DNA of 64,000 nt, taken from contig JACZZP010000010.1 of the NCBI GenBank assembly GCA_015183035.1, forward strand, positions 1,674,001-1,738,000, read 5' to 3'. Both the position numbers and the translations under genes were made by a program. The stretch is from Meloidogyne chitwoodi (taxonomy: Eukaryota; Nematoda; Chromadorea; Rhabditida; Meloidogynidae). The notes under the pieces are model-generated. The model ran no database searches. It worked only from the letters and a program-made list of their open reading frames with translations, and was not told the DNA's origin. Below are positions 12,603 through 23,324 of the stretch, in pieces (position 1 is the first letter of the stretch; each line of letters starts with the position of its first letter).

Positions 12603-12750
12603 TTAAAAAGTAGTAATTTTTATGTAATTTTATCTAAAAATATTTAAAATTTAAGAAAATAATAATTTAAAAAATAATTATAAAAAAATAACAAAAAATA
12701 AAAAATTTTACTGCAAATCAGAATAAATATTTTCTTGGATTTAAAAAACT

Positions 12751-13090
12751 GGGACCTATTCCAATAAACGACATTTTGACAACTGTCAGTCGACATTTGT
12801 AAGTAGAGTGAAATAGTATAATGTGGAGGGAGAAAGAAGCGGGAGTAAGAATAGCCTACAGTTAGAGAAGTCAACTGATATTTGTCTAACATATGCGTCA
12901 CTTTTTTGCGACACATCTCACACCCAGCATCGCAAAAAAGTGACGCATATGTTAGACAAATATCAGTTGACTTCTCTAACTGTAGGCTATTCTTACTCCC
13001 GCTTCTTTCTCCCTCCACATTATACTATTTCACTCTACTTACAAATGTCGACTGACAGTTGTCAAAATGTCGTTTATTGGAATAGGTCCC
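12751..13090. repeat. 340-bp near-perfect palindrome (MITE-like inverted repeat)
   Basis: Arms at 12751-12910 and 12931-13090 are reverse complements with no indel (mirrored positions sum to 25841), separated by a 20-bp loop (acacatctcacacccagcat). The outer ends read gggacctattcc...ggaataggtccc. The composition is clearly more GC-rich than the flanks. It lies between the start codons of the divergent genes DNAJC11 and ORC2. To the right, gacatttgg at about 13093 and ccaaatgtc at about 13158 form a second short inverted pair, so a larger element may have been truncated on the left. No transposase is present, and no convincing target-site duplication was found. Confidence 0.93.
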
Positions 13091-13385
13091 TGGACATTTG
13101 GACACGATAAAGTTTGAGTGTCTGAAATGTTTTTATTTAGGACAAAACCGTTCGTACCCAAATGTCTTTAACACAAAATATTTTTGGATGGCATTATGTT
13201 TGATAAATTTCAATTATTCAAATTTAATCTTAATAAATATTGATTTTTTAAATTCTTAAGGATAGGAAAAATTTTTTTATAATAAATATGTACATGTTTC
13301 CTTTATTTTTTATCTAACATTAAATAAATATTTAAAATTTTTAGTTAAAAGAACATAAAGATTTTCAATTAAAAAATTGTACAAA
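13091..13385. promoter_or_regulatory. Shared upstream region of ORC2 and DNAJC11 (right part)
   Basis: This AT-rich spacer separates the palindrome from the ORC2 start codon. The two genes diverge, so promoter elements of both are expected within 12603-13385. No defined motif is visible. Confidence 0.4.
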
Positions 13386-14998
13386 ATGTTAAAACGTCCT
13401 GGATGCTCAAGGATTGAACTTGAAGCTGATGAATCTATGCAAACAACGGTTTAATTTTGAAATTAAAAAATAATAAACTTAAAATTAAATTTAGCCGCCT
13501 AAAAACCCGAGAAGAGAAGATGAGCGAAATGGACAACAGCAAACACCGCAAACACCTTCCCCTTCCCGTTTAGTATATCAAATGAATGTGTTGGACGCAG
13601 CTTTGGCTCATTATTTTAGTCCAAAAAGGAAATCGCCAAGTCGACGATCAACTGGAAGAGCTGCACAAAGGTTTTATAATTTGTTTTTTTCTTAACTTTT
13701 TTTAAGAAAATTAAAATTCGAAATAAGCGATTCTGAACACGAAGAAAACGATATTTTAATGGATGAACAAGAAATGGAAACTTCAATTCGAAAAAATGAA
13801 ATACAAAAAATTGGACGAAAAGAACCCCATGATTGTGATATTACTTCAGTTAGGAAGTGCTTCAATGTAATTTTTAATTGACATACTTCTTTAAAAAATT
13901 TAAGTTTTTGTTCTTTTATTTTAGGAATTGGATGCTTATTTACCAAAAAATAAAAGTTTGGAAGAAAAGGAATTGATTCTCTTTCAGGAATGGTTAAATT
14001 TACTTTGTAGTGGGGAATTTAATATTTTGGTAAATATTTTTTTGTTAAATTAAAAATATATTTTTAAGATTCACGGGTTAGGATCTAAAAGAAAATTATT
14101 TGAAAATTTTCGTGAATTTTTGTCTACTTATCATTGTTTTGTTGTTGATGGTTTATATCCAGGAATGTCAGTCTCTATAATTTTTGAGCAGATTGAAATT
14201 AATTTGGGATTAAAATTACGTGTGAAATACAAGTCAAAAATAAATGATTGGGCAAAAGGTTTTTTATTTTTAAATTTTAATTAAATTTTTAAAATTTTAG
14301 ATTTAAGTGACAGAATAAAAGACGGGCTTGTTTTTATTTTAATTAATCATATTGATTCGCCACAACTTCGATCACATCCACAACAGGAAGCTTTGTCTAT
14401 TCTTGCAAGGTCAAAAAATATTCGATTAATTGCTAGTGTTGATCATGTAAATGCTGCTCTTATATGGGATCAGGTTTTTAATTTTAGTTTTTTAATTATT
14501 TTTCTCTAAAGTCTCTTCGTGATGCTTTTAATTGGTTATACTTTCCTATTTCAACATTGCATTGTTACGAACATGAAGTTTTTTCTTCAAATGGAACTCT
14601 TTTGGATCATCGAACAAAAGGAACTTCTGGGAGAGCACATACAATTGAATCTTTAGATGTTTTTTGGCAAGCAACGACTGCAAATATGAGAAAAATTCTT
14701 GAACAATTAGCAATTCATGCACCAATGCCTTCAGAACGTTGTAGATGGGATCCTTTAAATATCCCAAAATTTTGCCAAATTTTAAAGTTTAAACATTTAA
14801 TATTTTTTATTTAAAAATTATTTTAAATTTATTAGAGAAGAATTTGCTACAACTTCAGAAACAGTTCTCCGTCAACAATTAATTGAATTTAGAGATCATT
14901 CAATTATTCAATTTAATAAAGATGAGCATATTTTATTAACAGTGGAAAGAAATTTGCTTGTAAGATTTTTGGAACAAAGAATGAAAACAACTGATTGA
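13386..14998 (+). CDS. ORC2: Origin recognition complex subunit 2
   Basis: ORC2 is a core subunit of the origin recognition complex that marks replication start sites in the nucleus. The ATG at 13386 begins MLKRPGCSRIELE. A basic, Pro- and Ser-rich N-terminus (PKNPRREDER, SPKRKSPSRRSTGR) leads into an acidic linker. The AAA-like domain contains NILIHGLGSKRKLFENFREF, FVVDGLYPGMSV, VFILINHIDSPQLR and IRLIASVDHVNAALIWDQ. The vertebrate protein has the same blocks ('GLGSKR', 'I.GFFPG', 'LIHN.DS..LR', 'LIASIDH.NAPL.WD'). The winged-helix end carries TVLRQQLIEFRDHSII and the stop is at 14996-14998. The total of about 430 residues is shorter than vertebrate ORC2, mainly at the N-terminus. The P-loop of ORC2 is degenerate throughout the family, so no ATPase activity is expected. 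Confidence 0.93.
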
Positions 14999-15332
14999 TA
15001 CTTGATTTTTGTATATTTTTTAATAAATTACTTTTAAAGATAAATTTATAAATTGATCGTTTGTTAAGTCTTTTTAATTTGTTTTTAATATAAATCATTT
15101 CTTATTTTTAATTTTACCATTTTGGAAATTTAACGTTTTGTTTGAATGTCATTTTCCTTTACGCTGAATTCCCATCGATTTTCCCCGGGGAGGGAAAATG
15201 GAGTGTGGGAAATACAATTGCACAAACATTATCGATGAGTTGCTCACTCTCTTTGTCATTTTTTCTTTCAAGAGAAAAATTCTCTTTACTTTTCTTCACT
15301 TTTAAAACGAAAATAATTTTAATTAAAAAATA
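14999..15332. other. Intergenic
   Basis: This holds the ORC2 3' UTR and the upstream region of the next gene. A C+G-rich patch (ttccccggggagggaaaatg, about 15181-15200) with the small palindrome ccccgggg is the only notable feature. Confidence 0.45.
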
Positions 15333-16341
15333 ATGTTATTTACAAAGATTATGAAATTTCGAATTTTGGAACTTGTTAATGAAAATTATGAAGATATACA
15401 TCCGTCAACACGTTCCGCGGAAGCAAATAAACGTGTTAATGCAGCATGGGAACGTATAACCAATTCTATGAATGATGAATTTCCAAGCAATATTGTCTCA
15501 ACTAAACAAATTAAAGAATGCTTTAAATATCTCAAAAAAGTTTCAAGAGAACAACTTTCGAGGATTTATAATTATCGCAATGAACAAAATATGAAGAAAG
15601 AAATGTATGTTTTTAATTTTGTGGAGAAAGGTTAATCTGTGTTAACCCAAAATATCAACGCTTAAAATTTTGATCATTCATATTTAGGTGAAATACCATA
15701 ATTTTCTGAATTACATTTCAAGTTAATCCTATATACTTATTTTATAATTTTAGTGATGAAAATAGTTCTGAAAGCAAATCTCCTATTCCTGACAACTCAA
15801 TTAGTGGAATGCTCGAACATTTTCTTTGTGGAATACCTGGAGTAATTTCGAACATTAATGATGATACTTCAGAAATGTTTCAAACTAGCCAAAGCGATTC
15901 TTCTACTTCAGGAAATTGGTTAAATTTTAAATAATTTAAAAAAAATTTTTTTTTATTAAATTTGCGAACCAATTTTATTAAAATTATAATTTGGTTTAAT
16001 AATTACTTTATTAGCTCATACACGAATGTCGAAGTAAATGGAGAGTCGGATCATTTGATTTCTTCCAAAAAACGAGTAAATAAATAATTATTTAAACCTT
16101 TTTTATTTTTTAGCCACATGATGATCTAATGACTCCACATATTATTTCCAAAAAACCAAAAATTAATTGTGATAATAATGACGAAACAAATATTTTAAAA
16201 CTTCAAAAATCTTTATTGGAAGCAAAATTAGAATTGACAAAGAAAAAGACAGAAACACTTGATAGAATAAATAATTTTTACGAAGTTGGAGGATTATTTT
16301 TTAAAGCGGGAATTAAATTTTTTGAAAATAAAAATGAATAA
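15333..16341 (+). CDS. Zeste/Myb-SANT-like DNA-binding domain protein
   Basis: Four exons encode about 240 residues. The first exon (15333-15604; an in-frame alternative ATG lies at 15351) carries a three-helix Myb/SANT-like fold: ILELVNENYEDIHPS, then a Trp in VNAAWERITNSMN, then IKECFKYLKKVSREQL. The spacing of the hydrophobic and aromatic residues resembles the 'regulatory protein zeste' or Myb_DNA-bind_5 type, which binds DNA and often derives from transposon-associated proteins. The middle is acidic and Ser-rich, and the end is a Leu/Lys helix (LQKSLLEAKLELTKKKTETL) likely to oligomerise. Splices were checked, for example GAA AT|gtatgt...tag|T GAT. It probably acts as a transcriptional regulator (inference). 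It is 95 bp upstream of DCTN6 on the same strand. Confidence 0.7.
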
Positions 16342-16436
16342 ATTTTGTATTTTTTTAATAAAAACATAGCTATATATATTTTATAATTATATTTTTTGTT
16401 TATTTTTAAATTAAAGAAATATTTCCTTCCATAGTT

Positions 16437-17227
16437 ATGGCTGACGAATCAAGTCAACAATTAATTAAACCAAATACAGCTAAAGTAGAAATAAACCCAG
16501 AAGCTGTTGTAGTAGCAAAGGCTATTTTGCGTGGTGGAAACATTGTAATTGGGCCTGGGACAATAATTCATCCACAGGTTTTATTATTTTTAATAAAAAT
16601 TAAAAATCATTTTTTTGAATTATTCCAAAATCTAATTCAAAATTTTAAGGCACTTATAGATGCAGGTGAAGGCAAAATTATTTTTGGTTCATGTAATATT
16701 GTTGAAGAAACTGCAATAATTCAAAATTTGTAATATTCAAAATATTTTAAATTTTTAATATTTTTTTAGAGGACCACCAGGCTACGAAATGAAAATTGGG
16801 GATGAAAATTTGTTTGAAATTGGCTCAAGTTTATTTTATTTTTTAGGTTAATTCTTAAATTTTTAGTTTGTTATGCCCGAGAAATTGGCAATAATAATGT
16901 TTTTGGTATTCAAAGTAGAATTGGACCGGATGTTAAAGTATTTTTATTTTATTTTCAGAAGTTAATATTTTAAAAGATAACAAATGGTTGTCTAATAGGC
17001 CCTCGTTGTGAGTTAATGACAGATGAAGAATTAACAGAAAATATTTCTCTCTTTTTTGAATTTGGACAGCGAAAAAGTGTTGAACCGTCGACAAATGTTA
17101 GCTTTTAAATTAATTTTTAATTCAAAAATGATTATTTAATTTACAGAGTTTGAAAACGCAAGCAGAATTTTTAAAGAAATTATTACCAAAATATTTGGAA
17201 ATATTGAAAAATAAAGAGACGACCTAA
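16437..17227 (+). CDS. DCTN6: Dynactin subunit 6 (p27)
   Basis: DCTN6 is a left-handed beta-helix subunit of the pointed-end complex of dynactin, the cofactor of cytoplasmic dynein. The ATG at 16437 sits 2 nt after a splice-acceptor-like sequence (ccttccatag|ttATG), as expected for spliced-leader trans-splicing. The hexapeptide-repeat signature is clear: AVVVAKAILRGGNIVIGPG, TIIHPQALIDAGEGKIIFGS, CNIVEETAII, GDENLFEIGS, NNVFGIQSRIGPDVKI and NGCLIGPRCEL. The total of about 185 residues agrees with the family. The C-terminus is a helix (FLKKLLPKYLEILKNK) and the stop is at 17225-17227. Expression is probably coupled to the upstream zeste-like gene. Confidence 0.9.
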
Positions 17228-17315
17228 AAGGTTATGTTATATATATGTGTATGTTTTTAATTTATTATTATAAAATTTATATAAAACAAATTCAACAAAT
17301 TTACTTTTTAAAAAT

Positions 17316-18558
17316 TTAATCGTCAATTTCCATGTTCTCACTTTTCGATCGATTCCTTTTGAGTGCCTTAACCTTTCTTGTTTGTATTCCATCTAATTGT
17401 TGTCTTCCTGTATGTACTTTTGCTACTTTGTTACCAAATTCATCGAATTTTGTGTTTTTGTCTTTTGGCTTCTTTAAAAAATAAAAAAAATTTATTTTGA
17501 TAAATTGTTTAAAAAATATTTAAATAAAACATTTAGTTTTTGAAAAAATATTAAATAAACCTTCGATTCTGGCTTTGGCTTTTTAAGAGCGATAGCAAAA
17601 AGTTCATCACTAGCTAACTTTGTTCTGTCCAAACGAAAATCAATTTGTGGTCCTAACTCTACCAACTCCACTTTAGGATTTTCGGAGTTCGGCGATCGTT
17701 TCAAGAGAGTTCTTAAATTAAAAAAACTTGTTTTTTAATTTTTCTTACTCTTAATATTTAAAAACAAACTTATAAACTCGAAAAATAATTTTTTGTTCAT
17801 CCAAGGCAGTCAGAGATATAACCAATTCAAGTCCTTGAAGTCTGACAGTTTCAACATTAGGACCACGGAACCAATCTACCATTAAATTAGAAAAACGTTG
17901 AAGTGAAGGGTCTGATTCAAATAAAGGCCCTTGTAAGAGAATACAAGGTTTAGTGCCTACTGCGATTCCTCCAGACTGAAATTTGAAAATAATTTCTAAA
18001 ATTGTATATTCATTGATTATTAAAATTAATAATTCAAATAAACCTTAAATTCATCAGAAGAAACAAATTTTTCAATTTGTAACTCTACCATATCTAGCAT
18101 TTGGTGGTCAAAAAAGCGACCGAATGTTAATGTGTTTGGACGTTTTTTCTAAAAAAAATTCTTGTAAATTTTAAAACAAAAATAATTATTGTTTATATCC
18201 CCTAAATAAAATCCTTTGGTTGAAAAAACGAACCGAACTTGACCCAAAAACAAAGAGAGAGCTGTCAAATTTTCTAGAGAAATTACATAAGAGAGTATCA
18301 TCATCAAATGGATGGACTTCTCTTTTCCTTCAATAAAAATATATTTAAGACATCTATAAAAAATGTATTTAAATACCTCATTAATTTAGTAGCAAGTGGT
18401 TTCTTTAATAAATACAATTCATGGAGAGCTTTTCCAACAACTTCTGACATTTTGCTTCCTCTCATAATTATTGCAGTTTTATCATTTTCGACTAGCTTTG
18501 GTGCTCTATCTTCGAGAAAAATTTTTCCACGGTGAGTCTTTGATTTGTCAACTTTCAT
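17316..18558 (-). CDS. RPF2: Ribosome production factor 2 (Brix domain)
   Basis: RPF2, with RRS1, brings the 5S RNP into pre-60S ribosomes in the nucleolus. ATG 18556-18558 begins MKVDKSKTHRGKIFLE, which leads to RAPKLVENDKTAIIMRGSK. A splice-acceptor-like 'tttgttag' lies 4 nt upstream of the ATG. The next exon gives KREVHPFDDDTLLCNFSRKF and DSSLFVFGSS, followed by KKRPNTLTFGRFFDHQMLDM. These match the Brix-domain RPF2 blocks 'RPFEDQTSLEFFSKKSDCSLFMFGSHNKKRPN' in order. Further exons give DWFRGPNVETVRLQGLELVI, then VELVELGPQIDFRLDRTKLA, and a basic tail. The protein is about 310 residues. It lies 166 bp downstream of MESD on the same strand. Confidence 0.93.
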
Positions 18559-18724
18559 TTTCTAACAAAATATTAAATTAATAAAATAAAAATTAGCAAA
18601 ATTAATAAGAAAAATTAGAATTTGAATAGTTAAACAAATTATTTCAATTATACAAAAGTGATAAACATAAAAAATCTTATATAAAATTAAGTGAAATAAA
18701 ATAATTAAACATTTCAAAAATTTT

Positions 18725-19473
18725 TTACAATTCCTCAAAATTTTTTCTTTTAGAATTATAGGCTGAAGAGGCAGGGCCATGGATTGTTCGACCTTCAAGT
18801 TGAATTTCTTTACATTCGGACTGTTTAACAAGGAAATCCCGTGCATCCCAAGCTTGTTGGCCTTCTATAAGAAATTATTTTAATTATAGTAATTTATTTA
18901 AATTTATAGTGTTTTGGACAAAAATAAAAAAATTTTAACATTAAATATATAAACCATTAAAAAGAAATAGAATTCTGTCATCGTCTACAACGTAATTCTA
19001 AAAGAATAAAAAGTTTCAAAAATAAAAAAAAAGAAACCTGTGCATCAATATGATTATTGAAAAAAGATTGTTGCCATTTTGCCGATATTTTCTCAGTAAA
19101 TTCTCTTATATAAATCGTATTATCACTTGGATTTACAACAGAAACAAACATCATCACAGATTGACCCTTCTTTGTCATTTTAAGTAGATCATCTGGGGAA
19201 TTAGCCTTTATTTAATTATCTAAATATTCTTAATTAAAAAGAACATACATTACGTAATAAATTTAAATCAATTGGAGGAACTGTTTTTGGTTTCTTTTCT
19301 TCTTCAATTTCTTCTTCTGGATCATTTTCACCCCACTGTTCATAAAGTTTATCCAATTCTGCCTCTGTATAATCCAGAATATCTTTTTTAGAATAAGATT
19401 TTTGTAAAAATATTAAAGTAATTAGATGAATTATTAAAATTGAAATAAATCTTCTGTTAAAAGCAGTCAACAT
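18725..19473 (-). CDS. MESD: LRP/LDL-receptor chaperone MESD
   Basis: MESD is an endoplasmic-reticulum chaperone for the beta-propeller/EGF modules of LDL-receptor family proteins and thus acts in Wnt co-receptor biogenesis. The ATG is at 19471-19473. Residues 1-28 form a signal peptide (FISILIIHLITLIFL). The mature start KKDILDYTEAELDKLYEQW is the MESD hallmark ('KKDIRDYNDADMARLLEQW'), followed by an acidic stretch and PPIDLNLL. The core has LLKMTKKGQSVMMFVSVV, WQQSFFNNHIDAQNYVVDD and QQAWDARDFLVKQSECKEIQ. The C-terminus is short and ends NFEEL. Human MESD ends in a KDEL-like REDL, so FEEL may be a variant ER-retrieval signal. The protein has about 195 residues in five exons. The start is 251 bp from the divergent coiled-coil gene. 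Confidence 0.92.
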
Positions 19474-19724
19474 TATTACTTACTAAATATTCTAGGAAAA
19501 TTTTAATTAATGGAAATATATAAAATAACAACAGGACTTTTTTGTAATATTGACAAATGTTTAGTTGACGTAATGTCCAATGGCAAAAGTTAAATCAGAT
19601 TTCAATCTGGTTACTTTTTCAAATTTTAATTTAAAATTTTTTGTAGGTTATCAAGTGGTAACATTGATAATTTGATTTTTACAACACTTTTGATTCAGAA
19701 TAAAAATTATCCTATTGGTTTTTC
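19474..19724. promoter_or_regulatory. Bidirectional promoter region (MESD / coiled-coil gene)
   Basis: Two start codons diverge across 251 bp, so this spacer must hold both promoters. It is AT-rich with no recognised motif. Confidence 0.4.
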
Positions 19725-20990
19725 ATGGATACATCAGAGGATGTTTCGCGCATTTATGTTTTAACCCAAGAAGTCAAACGATTGAAGGATCTTACTGCGA
19801 CTTTAGAAATAGAAAAAGAACAACTTGATGAGCTATATGATGCACAAAACGTTAAGATTGGTGAACTCAAAGCGCAAAATGATAGGTTTTCTTTAATATT
19901 ATTTTTCCTTTTTGATTTTTTTTTGTTAGTCTACAATCCCGAATTTCACGACTTTTGCCTCTGTCTGAACGCGTTGATCTTCTTGAGGATAAAGTGATGC
20001 TGCTAGAATCTGAAAATGTTCAGTGTTCAAAAAAATTAATTGCAGAGAGGAATAGGAGTGCTATTCACGAAGCAACTATTTGTGAAATTATGTTCCAAAG
20101 AAATGAGGCTCTTCAAAAGGTTGATTTATTAACTGATCAGTTGAATCATCTACAGAATGAATATGAAAATGCCTTGAGAAGAGGAAATGATGAATTGCAA
20201 ATGCATGAGCATTCAAGAAAGGTTTTTTATTTTTAAAATTATAAAAATTAAAAATTACTCTTATTCTAAAAAAAAATAATTGAAAAATTATGATAGAATA
20301 ATAATAAATAATATTCTTAAATAAATTAGTTAAAAAATTTTAAATGTTGATTTTCAGAAACTTCTTGCTTCTGAGCAAAAATGGAACAATGAATTTATAG
20401 CTTTAAAATCTGAGCTCAGTCAGGCCTATGCAACAATTGAACAGGAACGCAAAAATAAATTGGGAAAAACAGAATTGAAGGTTTTTTTGTGTTGATATGT
20501 ATTAAAATATTATTTTAATTTTAGGAGTATGAGCGCGATGAACACACTTTTTTTATTAATCAATGTTTGGAAAAAGCTGAAGATGAAAAAAGAAAATTAC
20601 AGGATGATTTAATAGAAAAGGATGAGGAAATCTTTCGTTTGAATGATGTGTGTGGAATGCGTGAAAAGCATATTGCTCAATTGACCCCTTATATGAACGA
20701 ATGTTTGAAATTGAAGCGGGAACTTGGAGAATATAAACATGTGAGGTTTTTTTAAACAACTTTAACTTTATTAATTATTTTTATAATTCTATAAATAAAT
20801 TAACTTAAAAATATTTTATCAGGCGTTTAATAATCAGACAAGACTTTTCCGAAAAAATTCTCAAGAGTTGGTTTTCAATTCTGAAGAGCCAATTAATCAA
20901 GTTGAAAATCTTGATCCTGAACCAGTTTTTCTTTTTGTTAAGTCAATAAATAATGTACTTCCTGAAAGGGGAATATTTGTTGACCTTTGA
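19725..20990 (+). CDS. Long coiled-coil protein, unknown
   Basis: Six exons encode about 330 residues. Nearly the whole length has heptad spacing with Leu, Ile and charged residues: LTQEVKRLKDLTATLEIEKE, LSERVDLLEDKVMLLESENV, VDLLTDQLNHLQNEYENALR and RKLQDDLIEKDEEIFRLND. The last 60 residues are not coiled and end NNVLPERGIFVDL at the stop 20988-20990. There is no signal peptide, membrane segment or catalytic motif. This pattern occurs in centrosomal, dynein-adaptor and golgin-like proteins, but I cannot assign a family. It is followed after 185 bp by the RhoGAP gene on the same strand. Confidence 0.75.
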
Positions 20991-21175
20991 TGTGCAAATT
21001 TTTTATTAATTTAATTTTTCACCTTTTAAAATAAACTTAATCTCATGTCAATATTATAAAGCATATCAATAAATTTTCATATTTAATAGTTTTAAATTTG
21101 TTATTTTAAGCTTTTTTACCTTTATTTTGTTTAAAAAAATTTCTAAACTATTTTAAAAATACATATTAGTATAAA

Positions 21176-23095
21176 ATGCATAACTCTGTCAATCAAAACA
21201 ATGATTTTGTTGTTGATGATTGTTTTGCCGATGATGATTTGATTACTTCGGAAACGGAAATAAAAGGTAAACATTTTGCTTCTTGTTGGGACATACATTA
21301 CAAAAATTAGTAGTTCTGTAGAGTAAATTTAATTTTTATCTTTTCAGTTGCCACAAATGAGTTCAAACAAGTTTTTGCCCAACAAAAATCATTTTTGGAG
21401 CGAGACAATTTTGAATATGAATTGGGACCTAGCGGCGCTAATGAAGATCCTTTTGGGGAAAATTTTGCTGACATGGCAAGCTTTGAGATAATTGATGTAT
21501 TTGGTGAAGGTGATTTTTCGGCAAGGTATATTTTCTTTGGTGTTATATCTCTGGGCTTGATATTATTTTTTTAATTAATTTTAGGCCTGTAATTGTCTTT
21601 TATGCTTATAGACTACCTTCAAACAAAACATTTGATCATTTAAAGTTTTTTAGGTATTTTATGATTAATAATTTTAATCTTTTATTGGATTTATTATTTA
21701 TTGTTTATTCTAATTTATTAGATTTGTCCAATTTACTCTTGATAAAATTGTCGATCAGGATTATACAATTCTTTATTTTCATTATGGGTTACGTTCTAAT
21801 AATAAGCCACCATTTAAATGGTTATTCAACGTTTATCAACTTTTGGATCGAAGGTTTTAATTTTTTAATTAAAAAACCCTTTTTAAGATACAAGAAAAAT
21901 CTCAAAGCTCTTTATTTGGTACATCCAACAAAATTTATTCGCTTTGTTTGGCGTATATTTCAGCCAATAATTTCATTTAAATTTGAAAAGAAATTACATT
22001 ATGTTAATTCTTTAAATGAATTGAGTTTTTTTGTATCAACAACAAATTTGAATCTTCCACAGCCAATTATAGAGTATATTCTTTTCTTTATTTTTGATTA
22101 AATAAACATTTTTTTATATAAAATTAAATTTTCTTTTTATTTATTATTTTAGCTTTGATCTTTCCGTTTCTTCATCATCTCCAAAATCTACTGTTAATCA
22201 GAGTTTTGACAACAGCGTCGAAAAGTTGCCGCCTAGACCAACTCAACAATTCAATGTTTCGCTTAAATTGTAATCATTTTTTATATTTTTAAATTAATTT
22301 TTAATAAATAGTAAAAATTATATTTTTCTAAATTTTTCTCTTATTTTTCAGTATTATGGATCACAATCCAAATTGCGACATTCCTCCAATTGTTTCAGAG
22401 TTAATTGATTTTTTGCGAGAACATGGACTTCAAACGAAAGGGATCTTTCGACGTTCAGCAAATGTTTCTACTGTTAAATCTTTGCAACAAAGAATAAATA
22501 TGGGTAAAACATTAATTTGGAAAAATTAAATAATTTTAAAATTAAATAATTTTAAAATTAATTTAGGAGAAAAAATAGACTTTCTTCGAGATCCAGAGTT
22601 TAATAGTGATTTAGAAAGTAGTATTGTGTTGGCATCTGTTCTCTTGAAAACCTTTCTTCGTTCTCTTGGAGAGCCGTTAATTACAAATAAACTTTATCCT
22701 GAGTTGACTCTTCTTGCTGGTTAGTTTAAAATTCTTACAAATTTAATTCTAATAAATAAAATTAAAGCAGCTACAGATAAACCATCATATATTACTTCCA
22801 CACGTGATTTACTTCGAAATTTACCACCTGAAAATCTTTTACTACTTAAACGCATAATAGAATTTTTACAACAAATTGAAGCACATTCTGATGAAAATTT
22901 GATGAATGCTAATAATTTAAGTGTTGTTTTTGGACCAAATTTGACATGGCCAACAGATCAACAGGTTTTTATTTTTCAAAAATGAATAATTTTAATATTT
23001 ATTTTTTAAAGGTCCCAATGTCTCAATTAAATAATTTAAATAAGTTTTGTTACACTTTAATTAAACATTTTGATTTGATATTTTCAGACATTTAA
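21176..23095 (+). CDS. ARHGAP1: Rho GTPase-activating protein 1-like (Sec14/BCH + RhoGAP)
   Basis: This is a homologue of p50RhoGAP, which stimulates GTP hydrolysis by Cdc42 and RhoA. The N-terminus (ATG 21176) is acidic and leads to a Sec14/BCH-like lipid-binding domain: PVIVFYAYRLPS, YTILYFHYGL, LDRRYKKNLKALYLVHPTKF and IRFVWRIFQPIISFKF. A Pro-rich linker (LPPRPTQQ) precedes the RhoGAP domain. The arginine-finger block is present as LQTKGIFRRSANVSTVKSLQ (finger Arg in GIFRR), followed by VLASVLLKTFLRSLGEPLIT and the NANNLSVVFGPNLTWP signature near the end. The stop is at 23093-23095 and the protein has about 450 residues. All motifs needed for GAP activity are visible. Several introns here are unusually open in frame (for example at about 21661), so read-through translations are misleading. 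Confidence 0.9.
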
Positions 23096-23324
23096 ATATA
23101 TAAAGATTAATATCAATGTATTTATTATACATAATTCATTATCAATTGCATAAATATTTTTTTTTGCAATTTTTTGTTAAAAAATGGAAGCACCAATCCA
23201 TTTTTTATATTTTTTATAAATTAAAAATTGATGTTTGTCTTTTTTAAATTTGAGAAAATTTTAGGTTTTATTTCTATAATTTTTCCAGGCCTGCTGTTTT
23301 ACGAATTTGTTTATTTTCATACTC

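Noticed and set aside
12644..13110. Matching open frames on both strands of the 12.8-kb palindrome (start MEGERSGSKN)
   Set aside because: They arise only because the palindrome reads the same on both strands; there is no codon bias, family motif or splice context.
21661..22101. 146-residue frame starting at an internal ATG
   Set aside because: It is read-through of introns in the ARHGAP1-like gene; the spliced frame continues the Sec14-like domain.
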